A stretch of DNA of 64,000 bases. Origin: Bacteroidota bacterium (GTDB lineage: Bacteria; Bacteroidota; Bacteroidia; Bacteroidales; UBA4417). Position numbers and translations under genes: made by a program. Of this stretch, positions 36,780 to 46,344 are shown piece by piece. Each line of letters starts with the position of its first letter. Position 1 is the first letter of the stretch. The notes beneath the pieces were generated by a model that saw only the letters and a list, made by a program, of their open reading frames with translations, did no database searches and was not told the DNA's origin. The stretch covers positions 62,001 to 126,000 of the forward strand of contig JACAAZ010000009.1 in the NCBI GenBank assembly GCA_013376995.1, read 5' to 3'.

Positions 36780-39700
36780 ATGAAACATTTCTTACCATCA
36801 TTCATGCTGTTGCTGACGCTTTTGTTTGCTTCAGCCAGTTATTCCCAGGTTAGCCTGTCTGCTTCAGGAGGGCCTTCTTCAGGGACGTATTCTACTCTAA
36901 AAGCTGCTTTTGATGATATCAATAGTGGCTTGCACACCGGGAACATAACGATTACGATTACCGGTGCTACTACCGAAACTGCTTCTGCAATGTTAAATTC
37001 AAGCGGAACAGGTTCTTCCAACTATTCAAGCGTCCTTATCCAACCTTCGGGCACATCCAGTATTACAGGTGCTATCAATGGACATCTTATTGATCTAAAT
37101 GGGGCCGATAATGTAGTAATCAATGGTCTGAATGCTAATGGAAACTCACTGGTAATCACCAATACAAGCATCATCAATTCCAGTACCATCCGGTTATGGA
37201 ATGACGCAATGAACAACCTTGTTACAAATTGCACGATACTTGGTTCTGCGCAATTGTTTGGTGTTGTTTACTTTGGCTCAGGCATTTCCACAGGAAACGA
37301 TAACAACGCAGTTAGTAACTGTAATATAGGGCCTGCAGGGGCAAATAATCCCACAAACGGTATATATTCTTTGGGCAACAGTACTATCATTGACAATAGC
37401 GGCAATGTTATCAGCAATAACAACATTTACGATTACTTCAACACATCCGCTTCCAGCTATGGAATTCAGCTAAATTCATTCAATTCAGGCTGGACAATCA
37501 GCGGAAACAGATTATTCCAAACGGCTAACCGGGTATATACGACAGCCAGCAGTCATTACGGTATAAATATTATGTCCGGTTCAGGGTATATCGTCACGGA
37601 TAATGTGATTGGCTATGCAAATGCGAATGGGACTGGTACAACCAACATGATCGGTCTTACCTCAGGTTCGCTTGGAGGAACATTCCCAAGCGCCTATACT
37701 GTTGGAGGCGCAGCCAATCAAACCAAGTATGTGGCAATTTATGGATCCTTTACTGCCGCTGGAGCGGTTTCGTCTATTCAAAACAATACAATTGCTGGAT
37801 TTGCACTTTACACTTCAGTTAGCACTTCTACCTCTTATGGGGCATTCTGTGGAATCGGTGTTGCTTCCGGAAATGTTAATGTCGGAACTGTTACCGGGAA
37901 TACGATCGGGACACCTGCAAGTACGATTTATATAGCCTGCACAGCTTCTGGCGGTGCAATTGCCGGCATCTATGTAAATACCAACAATACAGCAGTCATT
38001 CAGAATAATCTCATTCAGAACCTTGATGCCATGGGTGCTCTTAGCACAACCTGTGGCTCTATCAATGGTATTAACGTTGAAGGATCAGGAGGTACTGTAA
38101 TTGTTTCAGGAAACACCATCGGAAATTCCACGAATTCGAATCTCAGGATGGGAAATCTTCTGAGTGGCACGAACCTTTCCAATGTCGGAACAACCTTCAG
38201 TACGGCAACAGGTTCCGCTACATTCCAGGGTATCAGGAATGCACAAACAGGCACAGTGACAATTGGCACACAGGTATCTCCTAATGTTATCCAAAATCTA
38301 AGTTTAAATTCCTCTGCAACAGGAGCCTATACAAGGGGAATTTATTCTGCTGGAGGTAGTAATAACATCTCCTACAATACAATAACAAATCTGAGCTCAG
38401 CAACATCAGGTGCCAGTTACAGTTTGACTGCGCTTTCCACTGTTGGAATTCTTAGTAGTGCCGGAATTTCATCCTCAATCTCCAAAAATTTGATCAGCAA
38501 CATCAGCATAACCAACACGGGTGCATCTGGTTATACACTGGCTGGGATTGTCTATACAGCTCCTGTAACAGCAATAACAGTTTCAAAAAACAAAATCTGG
38601 GGACTAAGCAATGGAAGTACTTCTGTTTCAGCAACTGCTCCTGCAACCGCCATTGGAATATATATCCGTGACGGAGGTGGTGTAAATACTAGTATCGATA
38701 ATAATATGATCTCGCTTGGGAATGGCCAATCTTCTAATACTTCGTTTATTGGAATCTGGCCCCAATATAATACTTCAACTCCAACCACACTTAAGCTCTA
38801 TTATAATACCATCAACATTGAAGGAACGGTTATTTCCGGGGCTGCTCCCACATTCTGCCTTCAGAGAGGTGATATTTCAACCACCACTGCCTATACCGTT
38901 TATACCATAGACGCAAAGAACAATATATTCAGCAATACGCGTGCAGGGGGAACCGGTAAACATTACACCCTCTCCAACAACTATCCGTCTGTAGCAAGTT
39001 CAGCAACCGGTTGGCCTGCAAATGCGTCCAACTACAATGTACTGAATGGAAATGCTGCAACAATCGGTTACTGGTCGGCAGACAAGAACATTGCAGACTG
39101 GAAGACTGCTTCAGCTTGTGATGGCAACAGCCTTTCTGGAGTTACTGCAACCTTTAATAATACGGCAACAGGAGACCTGCATATGAATATGGGCTCAACT
39201 GCCACTTATATTGAATCAGGCGGTGTTGCTATTTCGGGATTTTCAAATGATTATGATGGTGATGTAAGGCCAGGTCCTGCAGGTTCTGTAAATGGCGGAG
39301 CTACTGCACCTGATATGGGAGCTGATGAATTTGACGGTGTTCCTTTCGTACATGTAATCTTTAATGTTGATATGAGTACCGCACAAGGCTTCATCCCTGG
39401 TTCAGATGTAGTTTACCTGACAGGTACTTTGACTGGTTGGGTTCAACCGGGAGATCCCGGAAGCATCCTGATGACCCAGGTAGGAAGCACACTTATTTAT
39501 ACTGCCAACGTAGTCCTGGCACCTGGTACATACCAGTACAAATATTTCAAAAATGCAGGATGGACCGGTGGTGAATGGAACGGAGGTTCAGATCGTTCTG
39601 TTAGCTTTACTAGCGGAACAACCTATAATGATACATGGGGAGGAGCAATAAACTGGGCGAACCTTCAGTGGCCTGCTGTCGGCAACATCAGTCTTGGTGG

Positions 39701-40907
39701 AGCTTTTGATGTTTACGCCCAGGCTTATATCCCAAACGGGATTACTGCTGCAACAGGAGCAACCTATGGTTTGCAGGCATGGATAGGATTCAGTACTGTC
39801 AATGATGATCCAAGTACATGGACGAACTGGATTCCAGCTCCATTCAATGGCCAAGCCTTTGATAATGACGAATTCAAAGCCGATCTCGGCACTGCGCTTA
39901 CCAGCGTAGGAACCTACTATTATGCATCACGTTTCAAGTTTGGAAACCAACCTTACCTTTATGGTGGATTCAATGGAGGATACTGGAACGGTACCACCAA
40001 TGTTTCCGGTGTTCTTACCATTGCTCCCCAACTTCCAATACTCACTACTGATGCAGTTACAGGTATTACTTCCAACTCAGCAGTCAGCGGTGGGAATATT
40101 ACATCCGACGGAGGGGATGCCATTACCGCCCGCGGTGTCTGCTGGAATACTACCGGCAACCCTTCCATTGCTGACTTCATCACCACCAATGGCACGGGAT
40201 CAGGAATCTTCACCAGCAACCTGGGTGGATTAACTCCGGGCACACCTTATTACATCAGGGCTTATGCCACAAATTCAGGAGGCACAGCTTATGGTAATGA
40301 GGTGACATTTACAACTGTAGGCAGTGGATCAAAAATCCTTATACTTAAGCTTTTCCTAGAAAGCTTATATTCTGGTGGAATTTCTATGAACCAGGCTTTG
40401 GGAACAGCCGGTCCGGAATTTGGCAGCGGAATAGCAGACAAAATTACTGTCGAACTTCATAGTGATGCCTCCCCATATTCTCTTGTCTACGACTTTCCGA
40501 ATATTAACCTTCTTACCAACGGGACAGCGACTATCACATCTCTGCCTGTTACACTTAACGGGACCTACTATGTTGTTGTTAAAAACAGGAACAGCATTGA
40601 GACCTGGAGTACCTCGGCCATTTCATTTGCCGGTTCAGTTGTTAATTATGACTTCAGCACTTCCATTTCAAAGGCTTATGGCGACAATCTGAAACCAGTT
40701 GGCTCAGTATTCGTCATTTATGCTGGTGATGCAACCCAGGACGGTGTTGTAGACGGCTCAGATATGGCTTCGATTGACAATGCCAGTACATCCCTGCTGG
40801 TCGGGTATTTCAGCGAGGATGTAAACGGCGATGGTATTGTTGACGGATCAGATATGGCTGTGATCGACAATAATGCAACAAGTATTGTTTCTGTCAAAAA
40901 GCCCTGA
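36780..40907 (+). CDS. Giant secreted beta-helix protein with CBM-like domain and dockerin-like C-terminus
   Basis: 1375 residues. The signal peptide (ending SASYSQ) is followed by a long Ser/Asn/Gly-rich parallel beta-helix (about 30-850, repeated NNNIY / GNTIG / NNLIQN turns). It then carries the cassette shared with the other giants: CBM20/E-set-like domain (about 860-955, FNVDMSTAQGFIPG), one W-x-N-L-Q module (about 957-1080), an inserted Fn3-like domain (about 1083-1180, GLTPGTPYYIRAYA), and the common C-terminal module (about 1184-1375). The last has KNRNSIETWS and the calcium loops DATQDGVVDGSD and DVNGDGIVDGSD. The Fn3-like insertion between cassette domains is unique to this member. 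No catalytic residues recognised; surface glycan binding is inferred. Confidence 0.85.
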   Translation: MKHFLPSFMLLLTLLFASASYSQVSLSASGGPSSGTYSTLKAAFDDINSGLHTGNITITITGATTETASAMLNSSGTGSSNYSSVLIQPSGTSSITGAINGHLIDLNGADNVVINGLNANGNSLVITNTSIINSSTIRLWNDAMNNLVTNCTILGSAQLFGVVYFGSGISTGNDNNAVSNCNIGPAGANNPTNGIYSLGNSTIIDNSGNVISNNNIYDYFNTSASSYGIQLNSFNSGWTISGNRLFQTANRVYTTASSHYGINIMSGSGYIVTDNVIGYANANGTGTTNMIGLTSGSLGGTFPSAYTVGGAANQTKYVAIYGSFTAAGAVSSIQNNTIAGFALYTSVSTSTSYGAFCGIGVASGNVNVGTVTGNTIGTPASTIYIACTASGGAIAGIYVNTNNTAVIQNNLIQNLDAMGALSTTCGSINGINVEGSGGTVIVSGNTIGNSTNSNLRMGNLLSGTNLSNVGTTFSTATGSATFQGIRNAQTGTVTIGTQVSPNVIQNLSLNSSATGAYTRGIYSAGGSNNISYNTITNLSSATSGASYSLTALSTVGILSSAGISSSISKNLISNISITNTGASGYTLAGIVYTAPVTAITVSKNKIWGLSNGSTSVSATAPATAIGIYIRDGGGVNTSIDNNMISLGNGQSSNTSFIGIWPQYNTSTPTTLKLYYNTINIEGTVISGAAPTFCLQRGDISTTTAYTVYTIDAKNNIFSNTRAGGTGKHYTLSNNYPSVASSATGWPANASNYNVLNGNAATIGYWSADKNIADWKTASACDGNSLSGVTATFNNTATGDLHMNMGSTATYIESGGVAISGFSNDYDGDVRPGPAGSVNGGATAPDMGADEFDGVPFVHVIFNVDMSTAQGFIPGSDVVYLTGTLTGWVQPGDPGSILMTQVGSTLIYTANVVLAPGTYQYKYFKNAGWTGGEWNGGSDRSVSFTSGTTYNDTWGGAINWANLQWPAVGNISLGGAFDVYAQAYIPNGITAATGATYGLQAWIGFSTVNDDPSTWTNWIPAPFNGQAFDNDEFKADLGTALTSVGTYYYASRFKFGNQPYLYGGFNGGYWNGTTNVSGVLTIAPQLPILTTDAVTGITSNSAVSGGNITSDGGDAITARGVCWNTTGNPSIADFITTNGTGSGIFTSNLGGLTPGTPYYIRAYATNSGGTAYGNEVTFTTVGSGSKILILKLFLESLYSGGISMNQALGTAGPEFGSGIADKITVELHSDASPYSLVYDFPNINLLTNGTATITSLPVTLNGTYYVVVKNRNSIETWSTSAISFAGSVVNYDFSTSISKAYGDNLKPVGSVFVIYAGDATQDGVVDGSDMASIDNASTSLLVGYFSEDVNGDGIVDGSDMAVIDNNATSIVSVKKP

Positions 40908-40955
40908 TTACTTTAATACGGATTTTATTGATCCGGCTTGATTAATGATTTTGAG

Positions 40956-41010
40956 TGAAACTGTCTTAAACAAGGTATAAACACCTGTCTTTAAGACAGT
41001 TTCGCTTTTT
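40956..41010 (+). terminator. Rho-independent terminator
   Basis: GTGAAACTGTCTTAAA and TTTAAGACAGTTTCGC form a 16-bp stem (one G-T) enclosing a small inner hairpin (AGGT/ACCT), followed by TTTTT. Confidence 0.8.
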
Positions 41011-41271
41011 AGAAAAAAGGCTCTTGAATTGTTTTCTCTCTGAGAAAGAATACTATTTCTCAGCATGAACTCAACCATGAATCCATAACCCTGTCAAAAT
41101 ATTTAAAAAAAAATGAACAATTTGTAATTTTTTCATTATCTTTCGGCTTGAAAGGGAGAATAATGATATTGTATTGTTCCTCAATCAGTAATTCATTATA
41201 GCTTAGTAGAAGTATTAGATTCATTTTTTGTAATTAATTTCTTGTTTTTAAACGTTAATGAACAAATAATC

Positions 41272-41297
41272 CTTGAATAAAGTCATCTTTATTCAAG
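41272..41297. repeat. 11-bp perfect inverted repeat
   Basis: CTTGAATAAAG-TCAT-CTTTATTCAAG. No T-run and no gene end nearby, so it is either a leader hairpin or a palindromic unit. Confidence 0.6.
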
Positions 41298-41390
41298 ACG
41301 ATATATCCAGTTAGAAGAACACCCTCTAAAAGCTTACTTTTGAATGGATTGCATTGTTAACTATCGTTCGCTTGTCTGCTGTTATTAATT

Positions 41391-41427
41391 CCATACGCAT
41401 AAATGGCGACTCCATTTATGGGTATGG
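41391..41427. repeat. 37-nt imperfect palindrome
   Basis: CCATAC-G-CATAAATGG, loop CGACT, CCATTTATG-G-GTATGG: 15 paired bases with one G/G mismatch. Resembles a REP-type palindromic unit; about 170 nt before the next start codon. Confidence 0.7.
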
Positions 41428-41598
41428 GATACTATTATTTAACCGGCTCTGCAACTGCCCGCAAACTTTCTGCTGATTATACTTCTTGGCTTTCTACCTC
41501 ATTATTAATCACTTCTATATTTTTGCTTGGAATGCTAGTTTAATCCTTTATTAAAAAATTCTTTACAATTCCCTTTTTATAACCAAAACCCAAACATT

Positions 41599-44500
41599 AT
41601 GAAAAAGTTGTTACAATTAAGTTTCATGCTACTTCTCTTATGCGGAGTCAGCATGGCGCAGAAAACAAAGATTCTTACTGCTCTCAGTGAGAGCGTCGAA
41701 TCTACTGGTGGTAACTCATCAGTCGGGCTTTTAGGTGTTACACCTAATGATGCTCCTATGGCCAGTACATCAGCAATTGTATTGCCAACTGACGGAGGCA
41801 CGTCACAAAACAGCCGTGCTCCTAGCAATTACTTTAAATACCAGCGCACTGAATACCTGATTACTCCTGCCGAAATGGCAACAAGTGGCCTGGTGACAAG
41901 TACGGCTATCGATGCAATCGGTTTCCTGGTGCAGGCAGCTGGTGTTGGCACACTGAGCGGAACTCTGAATATTTACCTGAAAAACACGTCAGATGCTACG
42001 TATACTTTAGGCTCTACCTGGACCACTACCGGTTTCACACAGGTTAGTACGAATGCCACCTATACAATCCCCATTAATGCAAATTATTTTCTCATCCCGT
42101 TTACAGGCGGCTCTACTTTTACTTATACCGGAGGTGGCGTATATGTAGCATGGGAATATAGTTCTCCCAGCGGAACAATTGGGTCAACCCCTGTAACACA
42201 TTATTGCAATTCAACTGGTCTTGTAAACGGACTTTATGGAGGCAGAGGTACTTCAATGCCTACTACTTTAGCAGCAAGCTCTTTTAGGCCAGCTACTTTC
42301 TTCAGTACTGTTCCTGAGACAGATATCATTAATATTACGAACCTTTATCCTGCAGGTAAAGTTCCAACTCCTTTCGGAACACCATCTCCTATCAGTGTAA
42401 GGGTTGCAAATGTATCAGATGTTTCATCTGCCACCTATGATCTGACTGTTACTGTTCAGGATGCTGTTACCTATGTAACCAGGTACACTTCTACTCAATC
42501 AGGTATTACGTTAGCTGCTGGCACTGTTGGTACCACTACTTTTAACGGATGGACCCCAACGATTTCAGAAAATGTAATAATTTTTGCAACTGCTACACCT
42601 GCAGCGGGTGAGACTTATACACTTAATAACTCCTCTTTAACGTATTCGTGTAATGTGAATACAAATCTTTTCTCATATAACTATAGTACAGCTTCGCCAC
42701 CGACAGGTTATGGATTCACAGCTCCGGGATATGCAATATTTGCGTCCAAATTTACCATGAATGGGGCTGGGCAAATACCAGGTGCGAACTTAGTTATCGC
42801 AAATAGTTCAACGATAACAGGGAACAGTATATCAGCAGTAGTGCTTAACAGTGCAGGGGTGATTGTTGCAACTTCTGCTAGTTATACACTTCTTGCTACT
42901 GATGTCGGGCTTACTAAAAACTTTACTTTCCCCACTCCTCCTGCCTTTACCAATGAAGTGTTTTATGTCGGAATGCTCACTTCTTCCGCTGCTACTACAT
43001 ACTATCCTATGGGTATGTTCAATGAAATTCCTTCAAGGGGTGGTATAAATTATACATTCCCTGCTACAGGTGGTACACCAACTGAAACTGTATTCAATTA
43101 CCGGTATGGAATTGAAGCTCAGGTTGCTCCTGTTGCTGGTGTAGTAAATCCAGGAGCATTGTCTGTTACCCCGGTAAGTACAACCCAGATCAATCTTGGT
43201 TGGAGCCTTAATCCAAGCAATGAGAATGTATTGCTGGCATGGAGTACGGATGGTGTTTTCGGAACTCCTGTAAATGGAACAGCTTATGTTGCCGGCAATA
43301 CGATTGTTGGTGGAGGAACTGTTCTGCAATACAATAATAGCACATCTTTCAGCCATACCGGATTAGCTCCCGGCACACATTATTATTACAAGATATGGTC
43401 AGGCAACGGAACCGCTTTTTCATCAGGTGTAGCCGGAAATGCATTTACCATCTGCAATTCTTCAGCTGCGCCATGGACAGAAAATTTTGAGCTGGCTACC
43501 TTCCCTCCAAGTTGCTGGACGAAAAGCGCATCACCAACATGGTTGAGGTCTTCAGCATGTAGTGGTTACGGAGTTGGAACCGCTTCAGCAAAAGCAGATT
43601 TCTTTAATATTTCAAGCGCGGTTCCATTCGACCTGGTTTCTTTACCCTATACTTCCGGTTCGCTGGTCAGTCCTATCCTGAAATTTGATTATGCTTATGC
43701 TGGTTATGATGATACAGGCGGACCCTATATTGATAAGCTGGATATATATTATTCCACCAACAATGGTGTAAGCTATACCTTATTATTAGATATGCCAGGT
43801 GGGCTTACCGGTATACTTAACACTTACGGGCCTACCTCATTGGCTACCGCTTTTGTGCCAACTTCTGCTCAATGGGCTTCACAGACATTAGCTTTGCCTG
43901 CAGGAACCAATTACATTAAGTTTACTGCTACCAGCGCTTATGGAAATAACCTCTACCTGGATAATGTTTCCGTGCAGGAAGCTCCTCTGTGTAATGTGCC
44001 CACTGCTCTTAACACAAGTGCTGTAACACAAACCACTGCGACCATTTCATGGACAGCTTCATCATCCAATCCTTCAGGTGGTTATCAATATGAAGTTCGT
44101 ACAAGTGGAGCCGGAGGAAGTGGAACTACGGGTCTTGTACTTTCCGGCACTACCCCGGCAGGAGTTGTAACAGCTAACCTTACTGGTTTAACAGCTGCAA
44201 CAAGTTATTCTTTATATGTTCGGTCAAATTGTGGCAGCGGGAGCTTCAGTGCATGGGCAGGTCCATCATCCTTCACAACTCTTTGTGCAACTGCTACAAC
44301 TCCATTCATTGAAACTTTTGAAGTTGGCGAAATGCATCCCTGCTGGACAATAAGCGGAGGAACCTATAATTGGCAGCTAGTTTCAGGAACAGGATTAAGT
44401 GGATATGGCAATGGTAGCCGTGCCTTCTATGCCAATTTCTTTAATATCAGCAGCGGTAGCCAATTTCAACTCTATACACCTGAATTTAATTCTGGCACAT

Positions 44501-46083
44501 TATCAAATCCCACCCTGGAATTTGATTATGCATATGCAACTTATAGTGGTGAGTTAGATGAAATGGATGTTTACTATTCGACTAACGGGGGACTGACCTA
44601 TTCATTGTTGCTGGCTATGCCGGGCGGTGCTACGGGAATACTTAATACAGGCGGAACTACCACTTCACAATTTGTACCGACTGCTTCACAATGGGCTACA
44701 AAAGCTTTGCCCTTACCTGCCGGAACAAATAAGGTTGAATTCCGTGCAATAAGCGATTTTGGAAATAACCTCTTCTTAGATAATATTAAAATTAAAGAGG
44801 CTACAACCACTTTTAATGTAGATATGTCAACTGCAGCAGGTTTTACACCTGGCACTGATGTAGTTTACCTGACAGGGAACTTCCCGGGCGCAACCTGGAT
44901 CACACCCGGCGATCCAGGAAGCATGGTTATGTCGCAGGTTGGTTCATCACTCATCTATACCCGCACCCTGGCATTAGCACCTGGAACATATGAATACAAA
45001 TATTTCAAGAACTCCGGTTGGAGCGGTGGCGAGTATGCCGGTGGAGCCAACAGATCAATAACGGTTACTACTACAACTACAGTCAACAATACATGGGGAG
45101 GCTCAATCAATTGGGCGAACCTGCAATGGCCGGGAACCGGTTCCATTACTGTCGGCGGTGCGTATGATGTATACGCACAGGCTTATATTGCAGGCGTAAC
45201 ATCAGTTGCAGGAGCTACCTACGGCTTGCAGGCCTGGATTGGCTACAGTACCAGTAATACAGATCCAAGCACCTGGACCAACTGGATCCCTGCACCGTTC
45301 TTCGGGCAAGCCTATGATAATGATGAATTCAAAGTTGATCTTGGAAGCACATTACCTGTCGGAACCTATTATTATGCAAGCCGTTTCCAATTTGGGAGTC
45401 AACCTTTCCTCTATGGTGGATTCAGTGGAACGAATGGTGGATTCTGGGATGGAACCAACAACATCTCTGGTGTCTTAACTATTTCTGCTGTAACTACAAA
45501 GACCTTAAATCTGAAGGTTTACCTGGAGAGCTTGTACAATGTTGGTACAGGCTTTATGAACCAGGCTTTAGGAGCTGGATCCGCACCTGAATTTGGCAGT
45601 GGAATAGCAGATGTCGTGACCGTTGAGTTGCACAACCAGGCCTCTCCTTTCGACCTTGCTCATACCTTCAGTAATGTAAACCTGATGACTAATGGTACTT
45701 TGTCAGTTACAACTGTTCCAGGTTCAATATCCGGTTCTTATTATGTAGTTATTAAGCACAGGAACAGCATCGAAACCTGGAGTGCAGCACCTGTATCATT
45801 CGGCGTGCCAAGTCCTGTAAGCTATGATTTCACTACCGGTATTTCGCAAGCCTACGGTGATAACCTCAAGTCTATGGGTACAATTTATTCCATATTTGGA
45901 GGTGATGCCACCCAGGATGGAATAGTTGATGGTTCTGATATGGCTGCCATTGATAATGCTTCAACCTCCATTCTTACAGGATACGTTGTTGAAGATGTGA
46001 ATGGTGATGGCGTTGTTGATGGTTCAGATATGGCCTTGATCGACAATAATGCCACTAGTGTTATTTCTGTAAAACGTCCATAA
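41599..46083 (+). CDS. Giant secreted MAM/Fn3-domain protein with CBM-like domain and dockerin-like C-terminus
   Basis: 1494 residues. The signal peptide (ending GVSMAQ) is followed by beta-rich regions with Fn3-like domains (about 515-610 and 795-890, both with Thr-rich strands and Y.YKIW / YSLYVR). Two MAM-like jelly-roll domains (about 620-790 and 900-1065) share ENFE, CW, FDYAYA, YYSTN and GNNL(Y/F)LDN. The shared cassette ends the protein: CBM20/E-set-like domain (about 1073-1168, FNVDMSTAAGFTPG), one W-x-N-L-Q module (about 1170-1296) and the common C-terminal module (about 1301-1494) with KHRNSIETWS and loops DATQDGIVDGSD and DVNGDGVVDGSD. It lacks a T9SS type A domain. The adhesin-like head suggests surface binding rather than catalysis. 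Confidence 0.85.
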   Translation: MKKLLQLSFMLLLLCGVSMAQKTKILTALSESVESTGGNSSVGLLGVTPNDAPMASTSAIVLPTDGGTSQNSRAPSNYFKYQRTEYLITPAEMATSGLVTSTAIDAIGFLVQAAGVGTLSGTLNIYLKNTSDATYTLGSTWTTTGFTQVSTNATYTIPINANYFLIPFTGGSTFTYTGGGVYVAWEYSSPSGTIGSTPVTHYCNSTGLVNGLYGGRGTSMPTTLAASSFRPATFFSTVPETDIINITNLYPAGKVPTPFGTPSPISVRVANVSDVSSATYDLTVTVQDAVTYVTRYTSTQSGITLAAGTVGTTTFNGWTPTISENVIIFATATPAAGETYTLNNSSLTYSCNVNTNLFSYNYSTASPPTGYGFTAPGYAIFASKFTMNGAGQIPGANLVIANSSTITGNSISAVVLNSAGVIVATSASYTLLATDVGLTKNFTFPTPPAFTNEVFYVGMLTSSAATTYYPMGMFNEIPSRGGINYTFPATGGTPTETVFNYRYGIEAQVAPVAGVVNPGALSVTPVSTTQINLGWSLNPSNENVLLAWSTDGVFGTPVNGTAYVAGNTIVGGGTVLQYNNSTSFSHTGLAPGTHYYYKIWSGNGTAFSSGVAGNAFTICNSSAAPWTENFELATFPPSCWTKSASPTWLRSSACSGYGVGTASAKADFFNISSAVPFDLVSLPYTSGSLVSPILKFDYAYAGYDDTGGPYIDKLDIYYSTNNGVSYTLLLDMPGGLTGILNTYGPTSLATAFVPTSAQWASQTLALPAGTNYIKFTATSAYGNNLYLDNVSVQEAPLCNVPTALNTSAVTQTTATISWTASSSNPSGGYQYEVRTSGAGGSGTTGLVLSGTTPAGVVTANLTGLTAATSYSLYVRSNCGSGSFSAWAGPSSFTTLCATATTPFIETFEVGEMHPCWTISGGTYNWQLVSGTGLSGYGNGSRAFYANFFNISSGSQFQLYTPEFNSGTLSNPTLEFDYAYATYSGELDEMDVYYSTNGGLTYSLLLAMPGGATGILNTGGTTTSQFVPTASQWATKALPLPAGTNKVEFRAISDFGNNLFLDNIKIKEATTTFNVDMSTAAGFTPGTDVVYLTGNFPGATWITPGDPGSMVMSQVGSSLIYTRTLALAPGTYEYKYFKNSGWSGGEYAGGANRSITVTTTTTVNNTWGGSINWANLQWPGTGSITVGGAYDVYAQAYIAGVTSVAGATYGLQAWIGYSTSNTDPSTWTNWIPAPFFGQAYDNDEFKVDLGSTLPVGTYYYASRFQFGSQPFLYGGFSGTNGGFWDGTNNISGVLTISAVTTKTLNLKVYLESLYNVGTGFMNQALGAGSAPEFGSGIADVVTVELHNQASPFDLAHTFSNVNLMTNGTLSVTTVPGSISGSYYVVIKHRNSIETWSAAPVSFGVPSPVSYDFTTGISQAYGDNLKSMGTIYSIFGGDATQDGIVDGSDMAAIDNASTSILTGYVVEDVNGDGVVDGSDMALIDNNATSVISVKRP

Positions 46084-46130
46084 TTATGAATATGACAGGA
46101 GATTAACTCTCCTTGTTATGATTTTGCTAA

Positions 46131-46178
46131 TGTGCCCTGATGCGCCTGTAAAAATACTTTCAGGCTCTTTAGGGCACA
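46131..46178 (+). terminator. Hairpin after the fourth giant gene
   Basis: GTGCCCT (46132-46138) pairs with AGGGCAC (46171-46177), with an inner GCCTG...CAGGC extension. About 50 nt after the stop, no T-run; probable terminator or 3' stabiliser. Confidence 0.55.
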
Positions 46179-46277
46179 ATAGTTTAAAGCCTGCCTGATT
46201 ATTAAATTACTCAAACTAAATAAACCGCAGTAGTATATTTATCAAGCTGATTTGACACAATTGAGCATTATTCCTGC

Positions 46278-46324
46278 ACAAAAAGTAAGAGGAGCTGCCA
46301 AAACTTTCGTTTCGACAGCTCCTC
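46278..46324 (-). terminator. Terminator of the fifth giant gene
   Basis: On the minus strand GAGGAGCTG...CAGCTCCTC forms a 9-bp stem, followed by TTACTTTTTGTG. It starts about 20 nt after the stop codon. Confidence 0.7.
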
Positions 46325-46344
46325 CACTTTTAACTTAATATCTA

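Larger units (their letters stand above)
40908..41598. other. 690-nt gap before the fourth giant gene
   Basis: Holds the terminator at 40956-41010, the inverted repeat at 41272-41297, the imperfect palindrome at 41391-41427 and an AACCCAAAC leader motif (41587-41595) ending 4 nt before the start codon. A TATCTTTC near 41139 is one base off the -7 consensus. No gene seen. Confidence 0.6.
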
